The notes: a model not told the origin generated them from the sequence alone. A stretch of 64,000 nt of DNA from JALYNX01 sp963724825 (GCA_963724825.1 CAVRWT010000002.1:1-64000); one strand, 5' to 3'; numbered from the stretch's first letter, positions 34,369 to 44,489 are shown. Numbers and translations are program-made.

Positions 34369-35313
34369 GTGGCTTCACGCAAATGTGATCAGTGCGGCGC
34401 GACCGTACCGCCGGACGAGCAGTTCTGTCCGTCCTGTGGCTCCTTCATGGACCCGCTGGTACCGGAGCCGCCGGCGCGCCGGGACAACATCATCTCGGTT
34501 AGCTCCGACGGGAATTACGAAGAGTTCAACCTGGACAACCCACCACGGGAAGAGCCTCCCCGAGACTCCGGGCCTTCGGACCGCGGCACCGTTTCCTGCC
34601 CGTCGTGTGGAGCCAACAATCCGGCATCGAACCGGCACTGCCAGGAATGCGGAGCCAGGCTTCGTCAGGGGCCTTTGCCGACGGCCCCCCGCCCTGCGGT
34701 TCAGGCGACAGCAGGGGTGCGGGCCGCGCTGGCGATCAGTGCCCTCCTGTTCGCAGTGGTCGTGGTCGCGGTCCTCTTCAACGTCTTCAACGGTGATGAG
34801 ACCCCATCATCGACCACCCTCACCGCATCCTCCTCGACGTCGCCGACCTCTCAAGAGCTGGCCCCGATCGAACCGATCTCCGTCGAATGCGACCCCCCTG
34901 GCATTGGCTCGTTCGTCTGTGACAACCTGATCTCTGGCTCGGACGCCGAGTATCAGATCACCGTCGAGGACCTGGCCGAGGGTGAGAACGTGGTGATCCG
35001 GCTCACCTTCCGCGAGCCGATGAGCGTGACCCGCATCGACTGGTCCAACATCGAAGACCCGACCCGGTTCAAGCAGAACTATCGGGCCCATGGCATCGTG
35101 GTCAATGCCCAGGACTCCTTGACCACCATCCCGTTCCAGTTGGAGGACACCCCGGGCACGATCCCCATCGAATATTCCGCCATCGACACCAACTGGATCG
35201 AGATCACCATCGAGAGCACATACACGGCCGAAGTCACCGAAGGCAACGTGTTCACCGAACTGGCGATCCAGGAAATCACGGTCATCGGCCGGCCCTCAAC
35301 CACCGAGGGATAG
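34369..35313 (+). CDS. double zinc-ribbon, membrane-anchored protein with extracellular beta domain
   Basis: 314 aa. Two zinc ribbons (CDQCG-x12-CPSCG at 6-23; CPSCGANNPASNRHCQECG near 77-95) are followed by one membrane helix (AALAISALLFAVVVVAVLFNVF, about 120-141), a Ser/Thr linker and a C-terminal beta-sandwich-like domain of about 150 residues with VVIRLTFREPMSVTRIDW and NWIEITIESTY. That domain resembles the discoidin-like NADase-type glycan-binding domain. The topology is ribbons inside, beta domain outside. The start is GTG 34369 after GGAGGGAC. Possibly links cytoplasmic state to the envelope; no function is known. Confidence 0.7.
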   Translation: MASRKCDQCGATVPPDEQFCPSCGSFMDPLVPEPPARRDNIISVSSDGNYEEFNLDNPPREEPPRDSGPSDRGTVSCPSCGANNPASNRHCQECGARLRQGPLPTAPRPAVQATAGVRAALAISALLFAVVVVAVLFNVFNGDETPSSTTLTASSSTSPTSQELAPIEPISVECDPPGIGSFVCDNLISGSDAEYQITVEDLAEGENVVIRLTFREPMSVTRIDWSNIEDPTRFKQNYRAHGIVVNAQDSLTTIPFQLEDTPGTIPIEYSAIDTNWIEITIESTYTAEVTEGNVFTELAIQEITVIGRPSTTEG

Positions 35314-35316
35314 CCA

Positions 35317-36576
35317 TCAGGCGGGTTCGAGGGCGACGACCAGCCGCTCGACACCCCGGAACACCAGACTTCGAATCCGTTCCGACTTCTCGACTAGCTC
35401 GATGCCTCGAACCCGCTTCGCCAGACGGCTGAAGGCCGCCTCCAGCTCCACCGTCGCCAAGGGGGCACCCACGCAGAAATGGAGACCCGCCCCATAGGAC
35501 ACGTGGGGATTTGGGGACCGCGAGAGATCGAGGCTGTCGGCGTCAGGCCCGAAAACCGCCGGGTCGTGATTGGCCGAGCCGAAGAGGAGCCCGACCTTTG
35601 AGCCTGCCGAAAGGGCATGGTCTCCGAGCCCGGTGTCCTCGAGAACCCAACGCTCGAACATCTGGAGCGGCGAATCGAATCTGAGCAGCTCGTCGACCGC
35701 GGAGGCGATCGACGCCTCGCCACCATGAAGAGCCCGGTATTGGCCGGGGTTGGTGGCAAGGGCCAGCAAGCCGTTGCCGATGGCATGGACCGTCGCCTCG
35801 TGCCCGGCGTTCAGGGTCAGGATCGAAGTGCCAACGATCTCCTCGTCGGTCAACGTGTCACCCGACTCCTCGACTTCGAGCATTGCCGAGATCAGATCGT
35901 CGCCCCGATGGCTTCGACGTTGCTCGAGCACCGACTCCAGGTAGGCGACGAAGTCGGTGGTGGCACGGTCGGCGGCCAGACCCACCTCGTCCGTCACGTT
36001 CTGATCGAAGACCTTGACGATGGAATGGCTCCAATCGAGCAATTTGGCATGATCCTCGCCAGGAATCCCCATCAGCTCGGCGATCATCGCCACCGGGATC
36101 GGCGCCGCGTACTCGCCGATCGCCTCCATCGAGCCCTCATCCAAGACCCTGTCCAGAATCCGATCGGCGGCCTCTTCGAGACGGGGTCGGAACACCTCGG
36201 ACGATCTGCGGGTGAAGGCCTTGGACACCAGGCGTCGGAGACGGGTATGACGAGGCGGTTCGAGATCGATGAACGACTCGCGGATGTAGCGGGTCCACAT
36301 CGGCCACTGTGGCGGGTAGATCCGACGGTACAGATCGGGGTCTACCTGATCCGTCGACAGCCGATGTCGGAAGTCACGACCGAATCGCTCCCGGTCCTTC
36401 AGAATCGAGCTGACCAGCTCGTGGCGCCCGACGAACGTCAGCTCCCAGGTGTCGTCGTAGAAGACGGGGTTCTCGTCCCGAAGCCGGGCGTAAGTCGGGT
36501 AAGGATTGTCGAGAAAGTCAGGTGAGTAGGGGTCGAACAGCCGTTGACCGTTCACCGTTCGACCGTGCACCGTCAC
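35317..36576 (-). CDS. cytochrome P450
   Basis: 419 aa, a soluble bacterial class I P450. The I-helix has LNAGHEATVHAIGNG, the K-helix ELLR supplies ExxR, and the heme loop is SYGAGLHFCVGAPLA with the Cys ligand at about 368. FEPPRHTRLRRLVSKAF-like sequence near 115 is standard. No ferredoxin or reductase is next to it. The ATG at 36576 overlaps the preceding permease stop by ATGA, so it is translated as part of the nucleoside-type ABC operon; the substrate may be what that system imports. Confidence 0.92.
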   Translation of the reverse strand: MTVHGRTVNGQRLFDPYSPDFLDNPYPTYARLRDENPVFYDDTWELTFVGRHELVSSILKDRERFGRDFRHRLSTDQVDPDLYRRIYPPQWPMWTRYIRESFIDLEPPRHTRLRRLVSKAFTRRSSEVFRPRLEEAADRILDRVLDEGSMEAIGEYAAPIPVAMIAELMGIPGEDHAKLLDWSHSIVKVFDQNVTDEVGLAADRATTDFVAYLESVLEQRRSHRGDDLISAMLEVEESGDTLTDEEIVGTSILTLNAGHEATVHAIGNGLLALATNPGQYRALHGGEASIASAVDELLRFDSPLQMFERWVLEDTGLGDHALSAGSKVGLLFGSANHDPAVFGPDADSLDLSRSPNPHVSYGAGLHFCVGAPLATVELEAAFSRLAKRVRGIELVEKSERIRSLVFRGVERLVVALEPA

Positions 36577-37843
36577 CGGGCCTCGCCCTTCGCGTACCGG
36601 GCGCCGTCGGCGGCCGGCATCCGGAGGCTCTGCGAGGCGACCGCAAGGACAAACAGCGTGATCAGGTAGGGGATCGCATTGAGGAGCTGGTTGGGGACCT
36701 CGCCAACCAACATCCAGAACACGAGGAAGGCGACTCCCACCGACCCCTGAACCACGGCCCTCCGCACGTTGGACCGGGTCATGGCATAGATCCCGGCCAC
36801 GATGAGACCGATCGCCAGCGCCAGGATGAAGGACTTGACCAGTTCCGGGCCCCGGAAGCGCAACGAGTCGCCGAAGCCGAACACCAGGGAGCCGCCGAGG
36901 ACTCCAACCGGGATCCAGTTGCCGAAGATCATCGCCCCCAGCCCGATGAAGCCCCGCCCGCCGGTCATTCCCTCCCGATAGATCCCGGCCTGCACCAGGA
37001 CGAGGAAGGCCCCGGCCAGCCCGGCGAGCATTCCAGAGATGACGACCCCGAAGTACTTCATGCGGAGGACGGGCACGCCCAGAGATTCGGCGGCCCAGGG
37101 GTCCTCACCACACGAGCGAAGTCTCAGACCCCAGGGGGTCCGCCAGAGCAACCAGGCGGTCAGCGGGACGATGGCAAGGCCGATCAAGGTGAGCCAGTTC
37201 ACGTCACCGAAGAATCCGCGCGAGGATCCCGGCGATGTCGGAGATGAAGAACCAGCTCCTCTCCTCCAACCAACCAAAGAGGTCAGGGCTTTGCCAGCCG
37301 AACAGTTGACCGCCGGCGAGGAAGGGAAAGCTGGCGTTCTCGATCCCTGTGATCGGGGGTGACTGGATCACCGAGCCCCCGGAGTCACCGGTGTAGACGA
37401 TCGACGACAGAAAGCGCATTGCCCCCAGCCCCAGAAGGTTGATCGCCACACCAGAAACGATGTGGTCGACGTTGAAGGTCACCGTGGCCAGAGCATGGAG
37501 CAGACCGAACACCGCTCCGCCCAGGATCCCGAGCACCACCCCCTGCCAGGGCCCGTAGGTCCACGAGCCCCAGGCCGCGAACCAGGTGCCGGCGATCATC
37601 ATCCCCTCGAGGCCGATGTTGACCACGCCCGAGCGCTCCGAATAGAGGCCGCCGAGACCGGCGAGGAGGATCGGAATCGCCAGCCTCAATGCGGCGCTGG
37701 CGGTACTGCGGGAGGTGAGGTCGTGGGTGCCGGTGATCGAACTCGGCGACGGTCATCACCAGGATCCCGAGCAGGGCAATGATGACGATTCGCCTCGATC
37801 GTGCGGGAAGACGCATTCGCTGGGGGACCGCGGTCGTCGTCAT
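36573..37843 (-). CDS. nucleoside/BMP-type ABC permease (NupQ-like), frameshifted
   Basis: One gene in three frame segments with indels near 37745 and 37215. The N-terminus is basic with a first helix (RRIVIIALLGILVMTVAEF). The core carries AIPILLAGLGGLYSERSGVVNIGLEGMM and NVDHIVSGVAINLLGLG; the C-terminal half has LRSCGEDPWAAESLGV, GMTGGRGFIGLGAMIFGNW and FGFGDSLRFRG. All are typical of COG1079 permeases. It forms a heteromeric channel with the next permease upstream. ATGA overlaps link it to that permease and to the P450 gene. Confidence 0.85.
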
Positions 37844-38955
37844 GCCGCCACCTGAGCCGCTTCATCGGCCTCGGTCGCCTGAGCCGCTGCGGCCACTGTT
37901 CGACGTTGCACGTAGCGAGAGATCACCTCGTAGACGATGACCACGGCCAGGACCACGATCCCCTGGATGATGGTGACGATCTCCTTGGGGACATCCTTGA
38001 GGTCGAGGATCAGCGACGACCGGTTCATGAAGCCAAAGAGGATGGCTCCGAAGGCCATGCCGACCGGGTTGTTCCTTCCGAGAAGTGCCACCGCGATGCC
38101 GGCGAAGCCGTAGCCGGCCGGAAAGTCCTGGGGGTATTGGTGGTAGAAGCCGAGCAGGAGGGACATGCCGACCAGACCGGCAAGGCTCCCCGAGATCAGC
38201 ATCGTCTTGATGATCATGCCGTTCGAGTTCACACCGCTCGCATTGGCGGCGGACGGGTTGATACCGCTGGCGCGGAGGTCGTATCCGAACCGGCTCCTGT
38301 TGACCAGGTAGTAGTAGGCGATGCCGAGGACGACGGCGATGACCAGGAACCCATGTAGGTCGGTGCCGGCCCGGGGCTCGATCCCGAACCAGCCCAACAT
38401 CGGGTTCAGCGAAGGGATCCAGCCAGTCTCAGGTATCAGGTTGGTGGCAATCGTCAACCCGGCGGTCTCGGCCTTGAACACATTGAGGAAGAGCCATGCA
38501 CTCAACGAGAAGGCGATGAAGTTGAGCATGATCGTGGAGATCACCTCGTGGACCCCGCGCTTCACCTTGAGCAGGGCCGGAATCAACGACCAGAGGGCGC
38601 CAACCGCCACGGCCACGAGGAGGATCGACAAGACGTGGAGCACCGGGGGGATCGAATAGAGCGAACCGACGTAGGCGGCGACCAGGGCCGCCAGGAGATA
38701 GCCCCCTTCCACGCCGATGTTGAACAGGCCCATCTTGAAGCCGACTGCAACCGCCAGAGCCGAGACGAAAAGCGGGATCGCGTAGTTGACGGTGATGATC
38801 AGCGACTCGGTGGTGGTCCCGAACTTGATCATCTCCTTGTACGCCTCGATCGGATTGATATCGACGAGGAGCAAGGCCAGAGCGGCGATCGCAAAGGCGA
38901 TGATCAGTGCGATCAGAGGGGCGACCACAGCCGTGAGCAGCTTGCCGCTCTTCAC
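37840..38955 (-). CDS. nucleoside/BMP-type ABC permease (NupP-like)
   Basis: 371 aa. About nine helices, with the COG4603 features NYAIPLFVSALAVAVGFKMGLFNIGVEGGY, KRGVHEVISTIMLNFIAFSL and FGYDLRASGINPSAANASGV. The start is GTG 38955 in a GTGA overlap with the ATPase stop, after allowing one indel in the ATPase end; without that indel the ATPase frame runs on into this gene. It ends in an ATGA overlap with the second permease. Confidence 0.87.
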   Translation of the reverse strand: MKSGKLLTAVVAPLIALIIAFAIAALALLLVDINPIEAYKEMIKFGTTTESLIITVNYAIPLFVSALAVAVGFKMGLFNIGVEGGYLLAALVAAYVGSLYSIPPVLHVLSILLVAVAVGALWSLIPALLKVKRGVHEVISTIMLNFIAFSLSAWLFLNVFKAETAGLTIATNLIPETGWIPSLNPMLGWFGIEPRAGTDLHGFLVIAVVLGIAYYYLVNRSRFGYDLRASGINPSAANASGVNSNGMIIKTMLISGSLAGLVGMSLLLGFYHQYPQDFPAGYGFAGIAVALLGRNNPVGMAFGAILFGFMNRSSLILDLKDVPKEIVTIIQGIVVLAVVIVYEVISRYVQRRTVAAAAQATEADEAAQVAA

Positions 38956-40482
38956 GAGGCCTTCTCCCGGCCCGGCCCCGGTCATGTAGGAACCGAGGAT
39001 CTCGGGCGTCACTTCGGCCGGGTTGAGCTTGGCAACGAATCGGCCCTCGAATAGCACATGGATCGTGTCGGAGAGCCCGATCAGTTCCTCGAGGTCGGCC
39101 GAGATCAACAGGATCCCCATGCCCAGCGGCCCGGGCATTCTTCAGTTCCTCCCACACCGCGGCCTGGGCCCCGATGTCGATGCCCCGTGTCGGCTGGGCT
39201 GCGACCAGGACCACCGGATCGGCCATGATCTCGCGTCCCACCACCAGCTTCTGCTGGTTTCCCCCGGACAGGGCGGTGGCAGGCACATCGACACTCGGGG
39301 TCTTCACCGCGAACCTGCGGACGATCTCCTCGGTCTGCTTGCGTGATCCCTTCTTGTCGATCCAGATCCCGTTGGCGTAAGGCTCCTGGTACTGGTGGCC
39401 GAGGGCGGCGTTCTCCCAGAGTGGAGACGACAGCAAGAGGCCCTGACGGTGCCGGTCCTCCGGTATCAGGCCGATCCCCGATCCCCGCCGCTCCCGGGCA
39501 GAGAGATCTGTGACGGGCTCACCGGCCAGGACGATCTCACCAGTGGCAGCTCCTGCGAGACCGATGATCGAGTCGACCAGGGACCCTTGACCGTTGCCTT
39601 CGACACCGGCAACACCGACGATCTCACCCTTGTGGACCTGGAAGCTGATCCCATCGAGCAGAGGGCGCCCATCGGCGGAAAGCAACCCAAGGTCGGCCAC
39701 CTGCAACAGCACCTCATCCTGGACGGTCGACTCCCTCGTTTCGGGAGAGGGAAGCTCCGATCCGATCATCATCTCGGCAAGCTCGCCGAGCATCGACCTC
39801 TGTCGGGGTGGTGGTGCCCACGGTGCGGCCGGCGCGCATCACTGTGATCCGATCGGCGATCGCCAGCACCTCATCGAGCTTGTGGGAGATGAACACGACC
39901 GTCTGGCCCTCTTTGGTCAGCTCACGAATCGAATCGAATAGCTCGTCGACCTCATGGGGCACGAGGACGGCCGTTGGCTCGTCGAGGATCAGGATCTTGG
40001 CGCCTCGATAGAGCACCTTGATGATCTCCACCCGCTGTCTCTCCCCCACCGAGAGAGCCTCGACCCTCTGGCCCAGGGTCGAGATGCAGGCCATAGGAGT
40101 CGCCGAGTTCCTTGATGCGCTTGGATGCGTACTCGAAGTCGATCTGCAGGCCCGAGCGGGGCTCTGATCCGAGGACCACGTTCTCCAGGACTGTCAGGTT
40201 GTCGGCCAGCATGAAATGCTGATGCACCATGCCGATACCGGCGTCGATTGCCTCTTTTGGCGACTTGAAAGCAACGGATTCGCCGTTGATCGAGATGGTG
40301 CCCTCGTCGGGCCGCACCATCCCGTAGATGATCTTCATCAGGGTGGACTTGCCGGCCCCGTTCTCACCCACGATGGCGTGAACTTCGCCATGGGTGACGG
40401 TGAGCTCGACGTCCTTGTTGGCTACGACACCCGGATAGCGCTTGGTCACGCCTCTGAGCTCGATTGCAGGTGCCTGGGCCAA
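38952..40482 (-). CDS. nucleoside/BMP-type ABC ATPase (NupO-like), multiply frameshifted
   Basis: A tandem two-domain ATPase of about 510 aa read in pieces, with indels near 40072, 39797, 39122 and 38970. Most are fixed by removing one base from a short run. Domain 1 has Walker A GENGAGKST, MVHQHFMLADNLTVLENVVLG, signature LSVGERQRVEI and Walker B ILILDEPTAVL. Domain 2 has GVAGVEGNGQGSLVD, signature LSGGNQQKLVVGRE and a shortened Walker B region (VVLVAAQPTRGID). The start is TTG 40482. A terminator-like hairpin separates it from the binding-protein gene. Confidence 0.85.
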
Positions 40483-40502
40483 TTTCTCCGTCCAATAAAG
40501 AA

Positions 40503-40531
40503 CGCCGGGCCCAGGAAGCCTGGGCCCGGCG
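40503..40531 (-). terminator. intra-operon terminator after the BMP-type binding protein gene
   Basis: A perfect 13-bp stem (CGCCGGGCCCAGG with a 3-nt loop) is followed on the minus strand by TTCTTTATT. It lies between the binding-protein stop (40554) and the ATPase start (40482), the same layout as in the branched-chain amino acid-type operon. It probably attenuates transcription so that the lipoprotein is made in excess. Confidence 0.85.
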
Positions 40532-40553
40532 CAAATTAGCAGGAGTGCCTAGA

Positions 40554-41710
40554 TCAGGCTTCCGGCTCTGTGGGGACCACGATGGTCCCATCGACGATCT
40601 GAGCGGAATAGTCGTCCAGCTGGGCTGCGATGTCATCGACGAACCCGCCGGAAGTGGCATAACCGATGCCACCCTCAGCGATACCGAGGCGAACCGCACC
40701 CGGGGTGAAGTTGCCCTCGAGGAAGTCGGTGATGGCCTTGCCCACCGCGACATCGACTCGCTTGAGCATCGAGGTCAGGATGTGAGCCTGGAGCTCGGGC
40801 TTGTCCGCAACCTGGTTGTACTGGTCGGAGTCGACACCGATCGCCCACAGGAAGCTGTCATCGGTCGACAGCTCGGCAGCGGCCTCGAAGAGACCGAGAC
40901 CGGACCCACCTGCAGGCGTGGTAGATGACGTCCGCACCCTGCCCGTAGAGGGCCAACGCGGCTTCCTTGCCCTTGACCGGGTCGTTGAAACCGGTGAAGT
41001 CCGGGACCTGGGTCAGGTAGACCGCAGGCAGGATGGTGATGTCGGGGTTGGCAGCCTTGGCGCCAGCCTCGAAACCAGCCTGGAACTTCAGGATCAACGG
41101 CACCTGAACGCCGCCGATGAACCCGACGGTGCCGGTGGTGCTCTTCAGAGCCGCGGCGACACCCATCAGGAACGAGCCCTGCTCTTCAGCTGAGAGCATG
41201 CAGCGGACGTTTGGCATCTCCACCACGGTGAAGGTGTCGTCCTGCGGGCAGTCATCGGTGATGCCGAACATCACGTCCGGGAACTCGGTCCCGACCCGCC
41301 ACACGTTCTGGGCGAAGGCGAAACCGTTGGCGATGATCAACTCGGCACCCGACTCGGCGAGCAGACGGAGGTTGTCCTCACGATTCTCACCGTTGGCGGA
41401 AGGAGTCAGCTCATCACCGGTGTAGCCGTACATGGCCATCCCGTCGTCCCAGGCCTTGGCGGCCAGGTCGTTGAACGAAAGGTCGCCACGTCCGCCTACG
41501 TCGATAGGCCATTCCGATGTTCCGACCCTCACCGATGAGCGGAGCGGCAGTCGTCGTCGGAGCGGCGGCTGTTGTGCTCGTCTCTCCACCGGCCGTGGTG
41601 GTTGCGCCACCGGCCGTGGTTGTGGTGTCACCGCTACCGCTATCGCCACAGGCCGCCAGGACCAGTGCCAATGCTGCAAGTGCGGCAAACACCCGCGTAA
41701 AGCGTTTCAC
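40554..41710 (-). CDS. BMP family ABC substrate-binding lipoprotein, frameshifted
   Basis: Three frame segments give one protein of about 385 aa; indels lie near 41505 and 40925. The signal peptide ends in lipobox LVLAAC, followed by a Thr/Ala-rich linker. The body has DLSFNDLAAKAWDDGMAMYGY, GAELIIANGFAFAQNVW, LSAEEQGSFLMGVAAAL, TVGFIGGVQVPLILKFQAGFEAGAKAANP and VIGVD-like WAIGVDSDQYNQV, matching PnrA/BMP nucleoside-binding proteins. GTG 41710 is the start because GGAGGA lies 7 bases before it; an ATG at 41725 is inside that ribosome-binding site. First gene of the transporter-P450 operon. Confidence 0.88.
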
Positions 41711-41736
41711 GCAGTATTCCTCCATGTTGTTTTATT

Positions 41737-41760
41737 GACGGCAGGAGAACCCTGCCCGTC
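41737..41760. terminator. hairpin between the transporter gene and the BMP operon
   Basis: GACGGCAGG (41737-41745) pairs with CCTGCCCGTC (41751-41760) with one bulge. On the minus strand it follows the stop of the VUT-family transporter and precedes the BMP gene; AATAAAAC follows, so there is no proper U-run. It may be a weak terminator or part of the BMP leader. Confidence 0.4.
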
Positions 41761-41767
41761 ACGGAGG

Positions 41768-42418
41768 TTAGTGATCGTCGTCAGAGAGGGCGAGGCGAAG
41801 CGGGGTCGGCTTGACCCAGTAGATCCACGGAATCGAGACCACCGTGATCACGACCTTGAAGACCACATTCACCCAGAAGATGGACCACGCCACTTCTGCC
41901 GGGAAGACCCCGAACAGGGTCACCAGACCCACAAAGATCGCAGAGTCGACCGGGATGGCGATTGAATTGGAAACCAGGACCCGACCCCATTGCTTGGTCT
42001 CGCCGAAGCGGGCAACCCACCTGCTGTAGGCCGCGGTATCGATCAGCTCAGAGATCACCTCGGCAACGATCGAGGCGACGACGATGCCCCAGACCGGGGA
42101 CAGCACCTGCCCGAACTCGATTTGGGGCCCGGTGATCGGATCCGGAGGCAGCCTCGAAGTCAGCCAGAAGAACCCGGCCATGGCCACGTTGATCACTGCC
42201 GCCAAGAAGATGAGGGTTCGAGCCGCGGCCTTCCCGCCGATCTTGTGCACCAGATCGCGCAGGGTGAAAGTGAAGGGGTAGATCAAGGTCCCCGCATCGA
42301 CGGCGTAACCCCACGCCGAGATGATCCTGAGGCTGCCGATGTCGGCCAGCATCTGTGCCGCCACGTAGGCGCCGCTCACGATCAGGAGAGCCCGATAGGG
42401 GGACGCCGGCCTGTTCAC
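41768..42418 (-). CDS. VUT family queuosine-precursor-type transporter (YhhQ-like)
   Basis: 216 aa, six predicted helices. Diagnostic stretches are AGTLIYPFTFTLRDLVHKIGG, SRLPPDPITGPQIEF, ASIVAEVISELIDTAAYSRW and NSIAIPVDSAIFVGLVTLFG, the vitamin uptake transporter pattern of YhhQ (COG1738). These import queuosine precursors such as preQ0. The start is GTG 42418, fixed by homology. It is divergent from the acyltransferase gene; no queuosine biosynthesis gene is in the window. Confidence 0.85.
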   Translation of the reverse strand: MNRPASPYRALLIVSGAYVAAQMLADIGSLRIISAWGYAVDAGTLIYPFTFTLRDLVHKIGGKAAARTLIFLAAVINVAMAGFFWLTSRLPPDPITGPQIEFGQVLSPVWGIVVASIVAEVISELIDTAAYSRWVARFGETKQWGRVLVSNSIAIPVDSAIFVGLVTLFGVFPAEVAWSIFWVNVVFKVVITVVSIPWIYWVKPTPLRLALSDDDH

Positions 42419-42484
42419 AGCTGACCAATCACGCTCGGGACATGATGCCAGCCTCGCATCGACGGTCCGGGCGAGAATGATGCC

Positions 42485-43795
42485 GTGGGATTCGTGGCAA
42501 CAGTCTCTCGTCTCGCCGACGAGACCCCGACTGACAGAAACCGTGTCGTGGACGCCCTGCGCGCCGGCTCGATCCTGGTGGTCGTGTTCGGCCACTGGCT
42601 GATGGCCGCCATCACGGTGGAGAACGGGAGTCTGGTGCCCAATCACCTTCTGGTCTTGGCGGAATGGACCCATCCCTTGACCTGGGTGCTGCAGGTCATG
42701 CCGATCTTCTTCTTCGTCGGGGGATACGCCAATGCCCTTTCGTGGCGCTCCGCGAGGCGGCGGGGCGAGGGCTATGCCAGTTGGCTCCGATCGCGACTGC
42801 GTCGCCTGGCGATCCCGGTGATCCCGGTCCTTCTCTTCTGGACGACCTTCGGCTGGCTGGCCCTGAAGCTGGGTCTCGCTTGGGAGACCCTGCAGCTGGC
42901 GTCGCAGGTGGCGCTGGTGCCCACCTGGTTCCTTGCCGCCTATGTCGTGATTGTCACCATTGCTCCGCCCCTGTTGGCGCTCTGGGACCGCATCGGGATC
43001 TGGTCAATCGTGGCCGGGCTCGCCCTCGCCGGGCTCTGTGACCTGCTGTCGATCGCCGGTGGAGTGATCCCGTTGGGCTTCCTCAACTATGTGTTCGTGT
43101 GGGGGACGGTCCACCAGCTTGGCTATGCCTGGCTCGACGGGAAGCTCGACGGCATGCCGAAGCGAATCGGCCTGATGGTGGTCGGCTTCCTGACGACCCT
43201 GATCCTGGTCTGGGCGGGCCCCTATCCCGTTGCGATGGTTGGGCTCGACACCGCCGAGGTGACCAACAGCTACCCGCCGCGGGTCACCCTCGCCTTTCTC
43301 GGACTGTTCCAGGTCGGGCTAGTCCTCATCATCGAAGGCCCGCTGCGCAGATGGCTCAACCGGCCACGAGCCTGGCGATTCGTCGTGGGCGTGAACCTCC
43401 AGATCATGACCCTCTATCTCTGGCACCTGACGGCCATGGTGCTTGTTATCGGAGTCTCACTGTTGCTCGGAGGATTCGGCCTGGGGATGGAACCCCTCTC
43501 CGCAGCCTGGTGGCTGACGAGGCCGATCTGGTTTGCGGTGCTCGGGCTGGTCACCGTTGGCCTGATTGCGATATTTGGGCGCTTCGAGCGGCCCGCCCCC
43601 GATCCCCGGCCTGCTCCCCCGGCCTGGCGGCCGGTGTTGGCGGTGCTCTCGATTTGTGCGGGGCTCGGCCTGCTGGCCGCGATCGGGATCGCAGACGACG
43701 ACGGGCTCAACGGGTTGGTGCTCTCACTCCCGGTGATCGGGGTGATTCTCGGTGGAATCGTGCAGTTGCCGAGGTTGGGCGCCGCCAGCAGCTGA
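42485..43795 (+). CDS. acyltransferase-3 family membrane protein
   Basis: 436 aa with about ten helices. The N-terminus has the family opening RNRVVDALRAGSILVVVFGHWL with the catalytic-type His, then QVMPIFFFVGGYANALSW and WLRSRLRRLAIPVIPVLLF. Later come VPTWFLAAYVVIVTIAPPLLALW and MTLYLWHLTAMVL with a second conserved His. Members move acyl groups onto cell-surface sugars or lipids. The start is GTG 42485. The stop abuts the convergent VanY-like gene. Confidence 0.85.
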   Translation: MGFVATVSRLADETPTDRNRVVDALRAGSILVVVFGHWLMAAITVENGSLVPNHLLVLAEWTHPLTWVLQVMPIFFFVGGYANALSWRSARRRGEGYASWLRSRLRRLAIPVIPVLLFWTTFGWLALKLGLAWETLQLASQVALVPTWFLAAYVVIVTIAPPLLALWDRIGIWSIVAGLALAGLCDLLSIAGGVIPLGFLNYVFVWGTVHQLGYAWLDGKLDGMPKRIGLMVVGFLTTLILVWAGPYPVAMVGLDTAEVTNSYPPRVTLAFLGLFQVGLVLIIEGPLRRWLNRPRAWRFVVGVNLQIMTLYLWHLTAMVLVIGVSLLLGGFGLGMEPLSAAWWLTRPIWFAVLGLVTVGLIAIFGRFERPAPDPRPAPPAWRPVLAVLSICAGLGLLAAIGIADDDGLNGLVLSLPVIGVILGGIVQLPRLGAASS

Positions 43796-44489
43796 TCACT
43801 GGACGATGTGGATCAGTTCCTCGTTGAACTCGTAATAGCCCACCAGGGTCGGGTCGGTCACGCCGGCCCACTCCCAATGCCACGGCTCCCTGGTGCTCAT
43901 GTCGCACCATGCCCACCTGGGGTGGACCCAGCCAAACCGATAGGCATTGCCTTGCATCCAGCGCAGGGCGCGATCGTTGCAGCCCAGCACGCCTGACCCG
44001 TCTCCGAAGTCCACGGCACGGCCCCAGCCATGGTTGGAGAGCCCGGGAGGTGCGGTGGGCGGGCCGGTGCACTTCCGAACCGTCCTGGTGCCGGTTTGTG
44101 CCCGCTCCCCGGTCATGGGGTCCACGGAGTACACATCGACCTCAGTCTTCGGGCAACGCTTGTTGTAGGCAGCCTTCTGGAGGTTGTACGACCGATAACA
44201 GTCGACCGGCCGGAGCTTGATCCCGTCCGCCTCCGCCGCCTCGAGAAGCAAGGCGTACATGTAGGCCGCGTCCCGCTCCAGGGTGCAGCCCCGGTAGGTC
44301 ATGAGACGGGCGTTGTCCATGTCGCCGTTGACATAGCCGTCGACCTCGAGATCCAGGTGGTAGGCCTCGTCACCCGCGGGCACGTATTCAGACTGCGCGC
44401 CGGGTTGGATCGCGGTGGGGGCGTAAGTGGGAGGAGGCACCTGGGACCAGCGCGGCGAGGAGCGACAGTATTGCGAGAGCTGTGGACAT
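43796..44489 (-). CDS. secreted VanY-like D,D-carboxypeptidase family protein, frameshifted in the signal region
   Basis: The mature domain carries the metallopeptidase motifs SNHGWGRAVDFGDG (SxHxxGxAxD, near residue 150) and EPWHWEW (ExWHxE) near the end, plus RPVDCYRSYNLQKAAY, as in VanY/peptidase M15B. The first frame starts without a signal. Another frame from ATG 44489 supplies MSTALAILSLLAALVPGA, a clear signal peptide, and joins after one indel near 44430. The repaired product of about 230 aa should trim peptidoglycan peptides outside the membrane. Confidence 0.78.
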
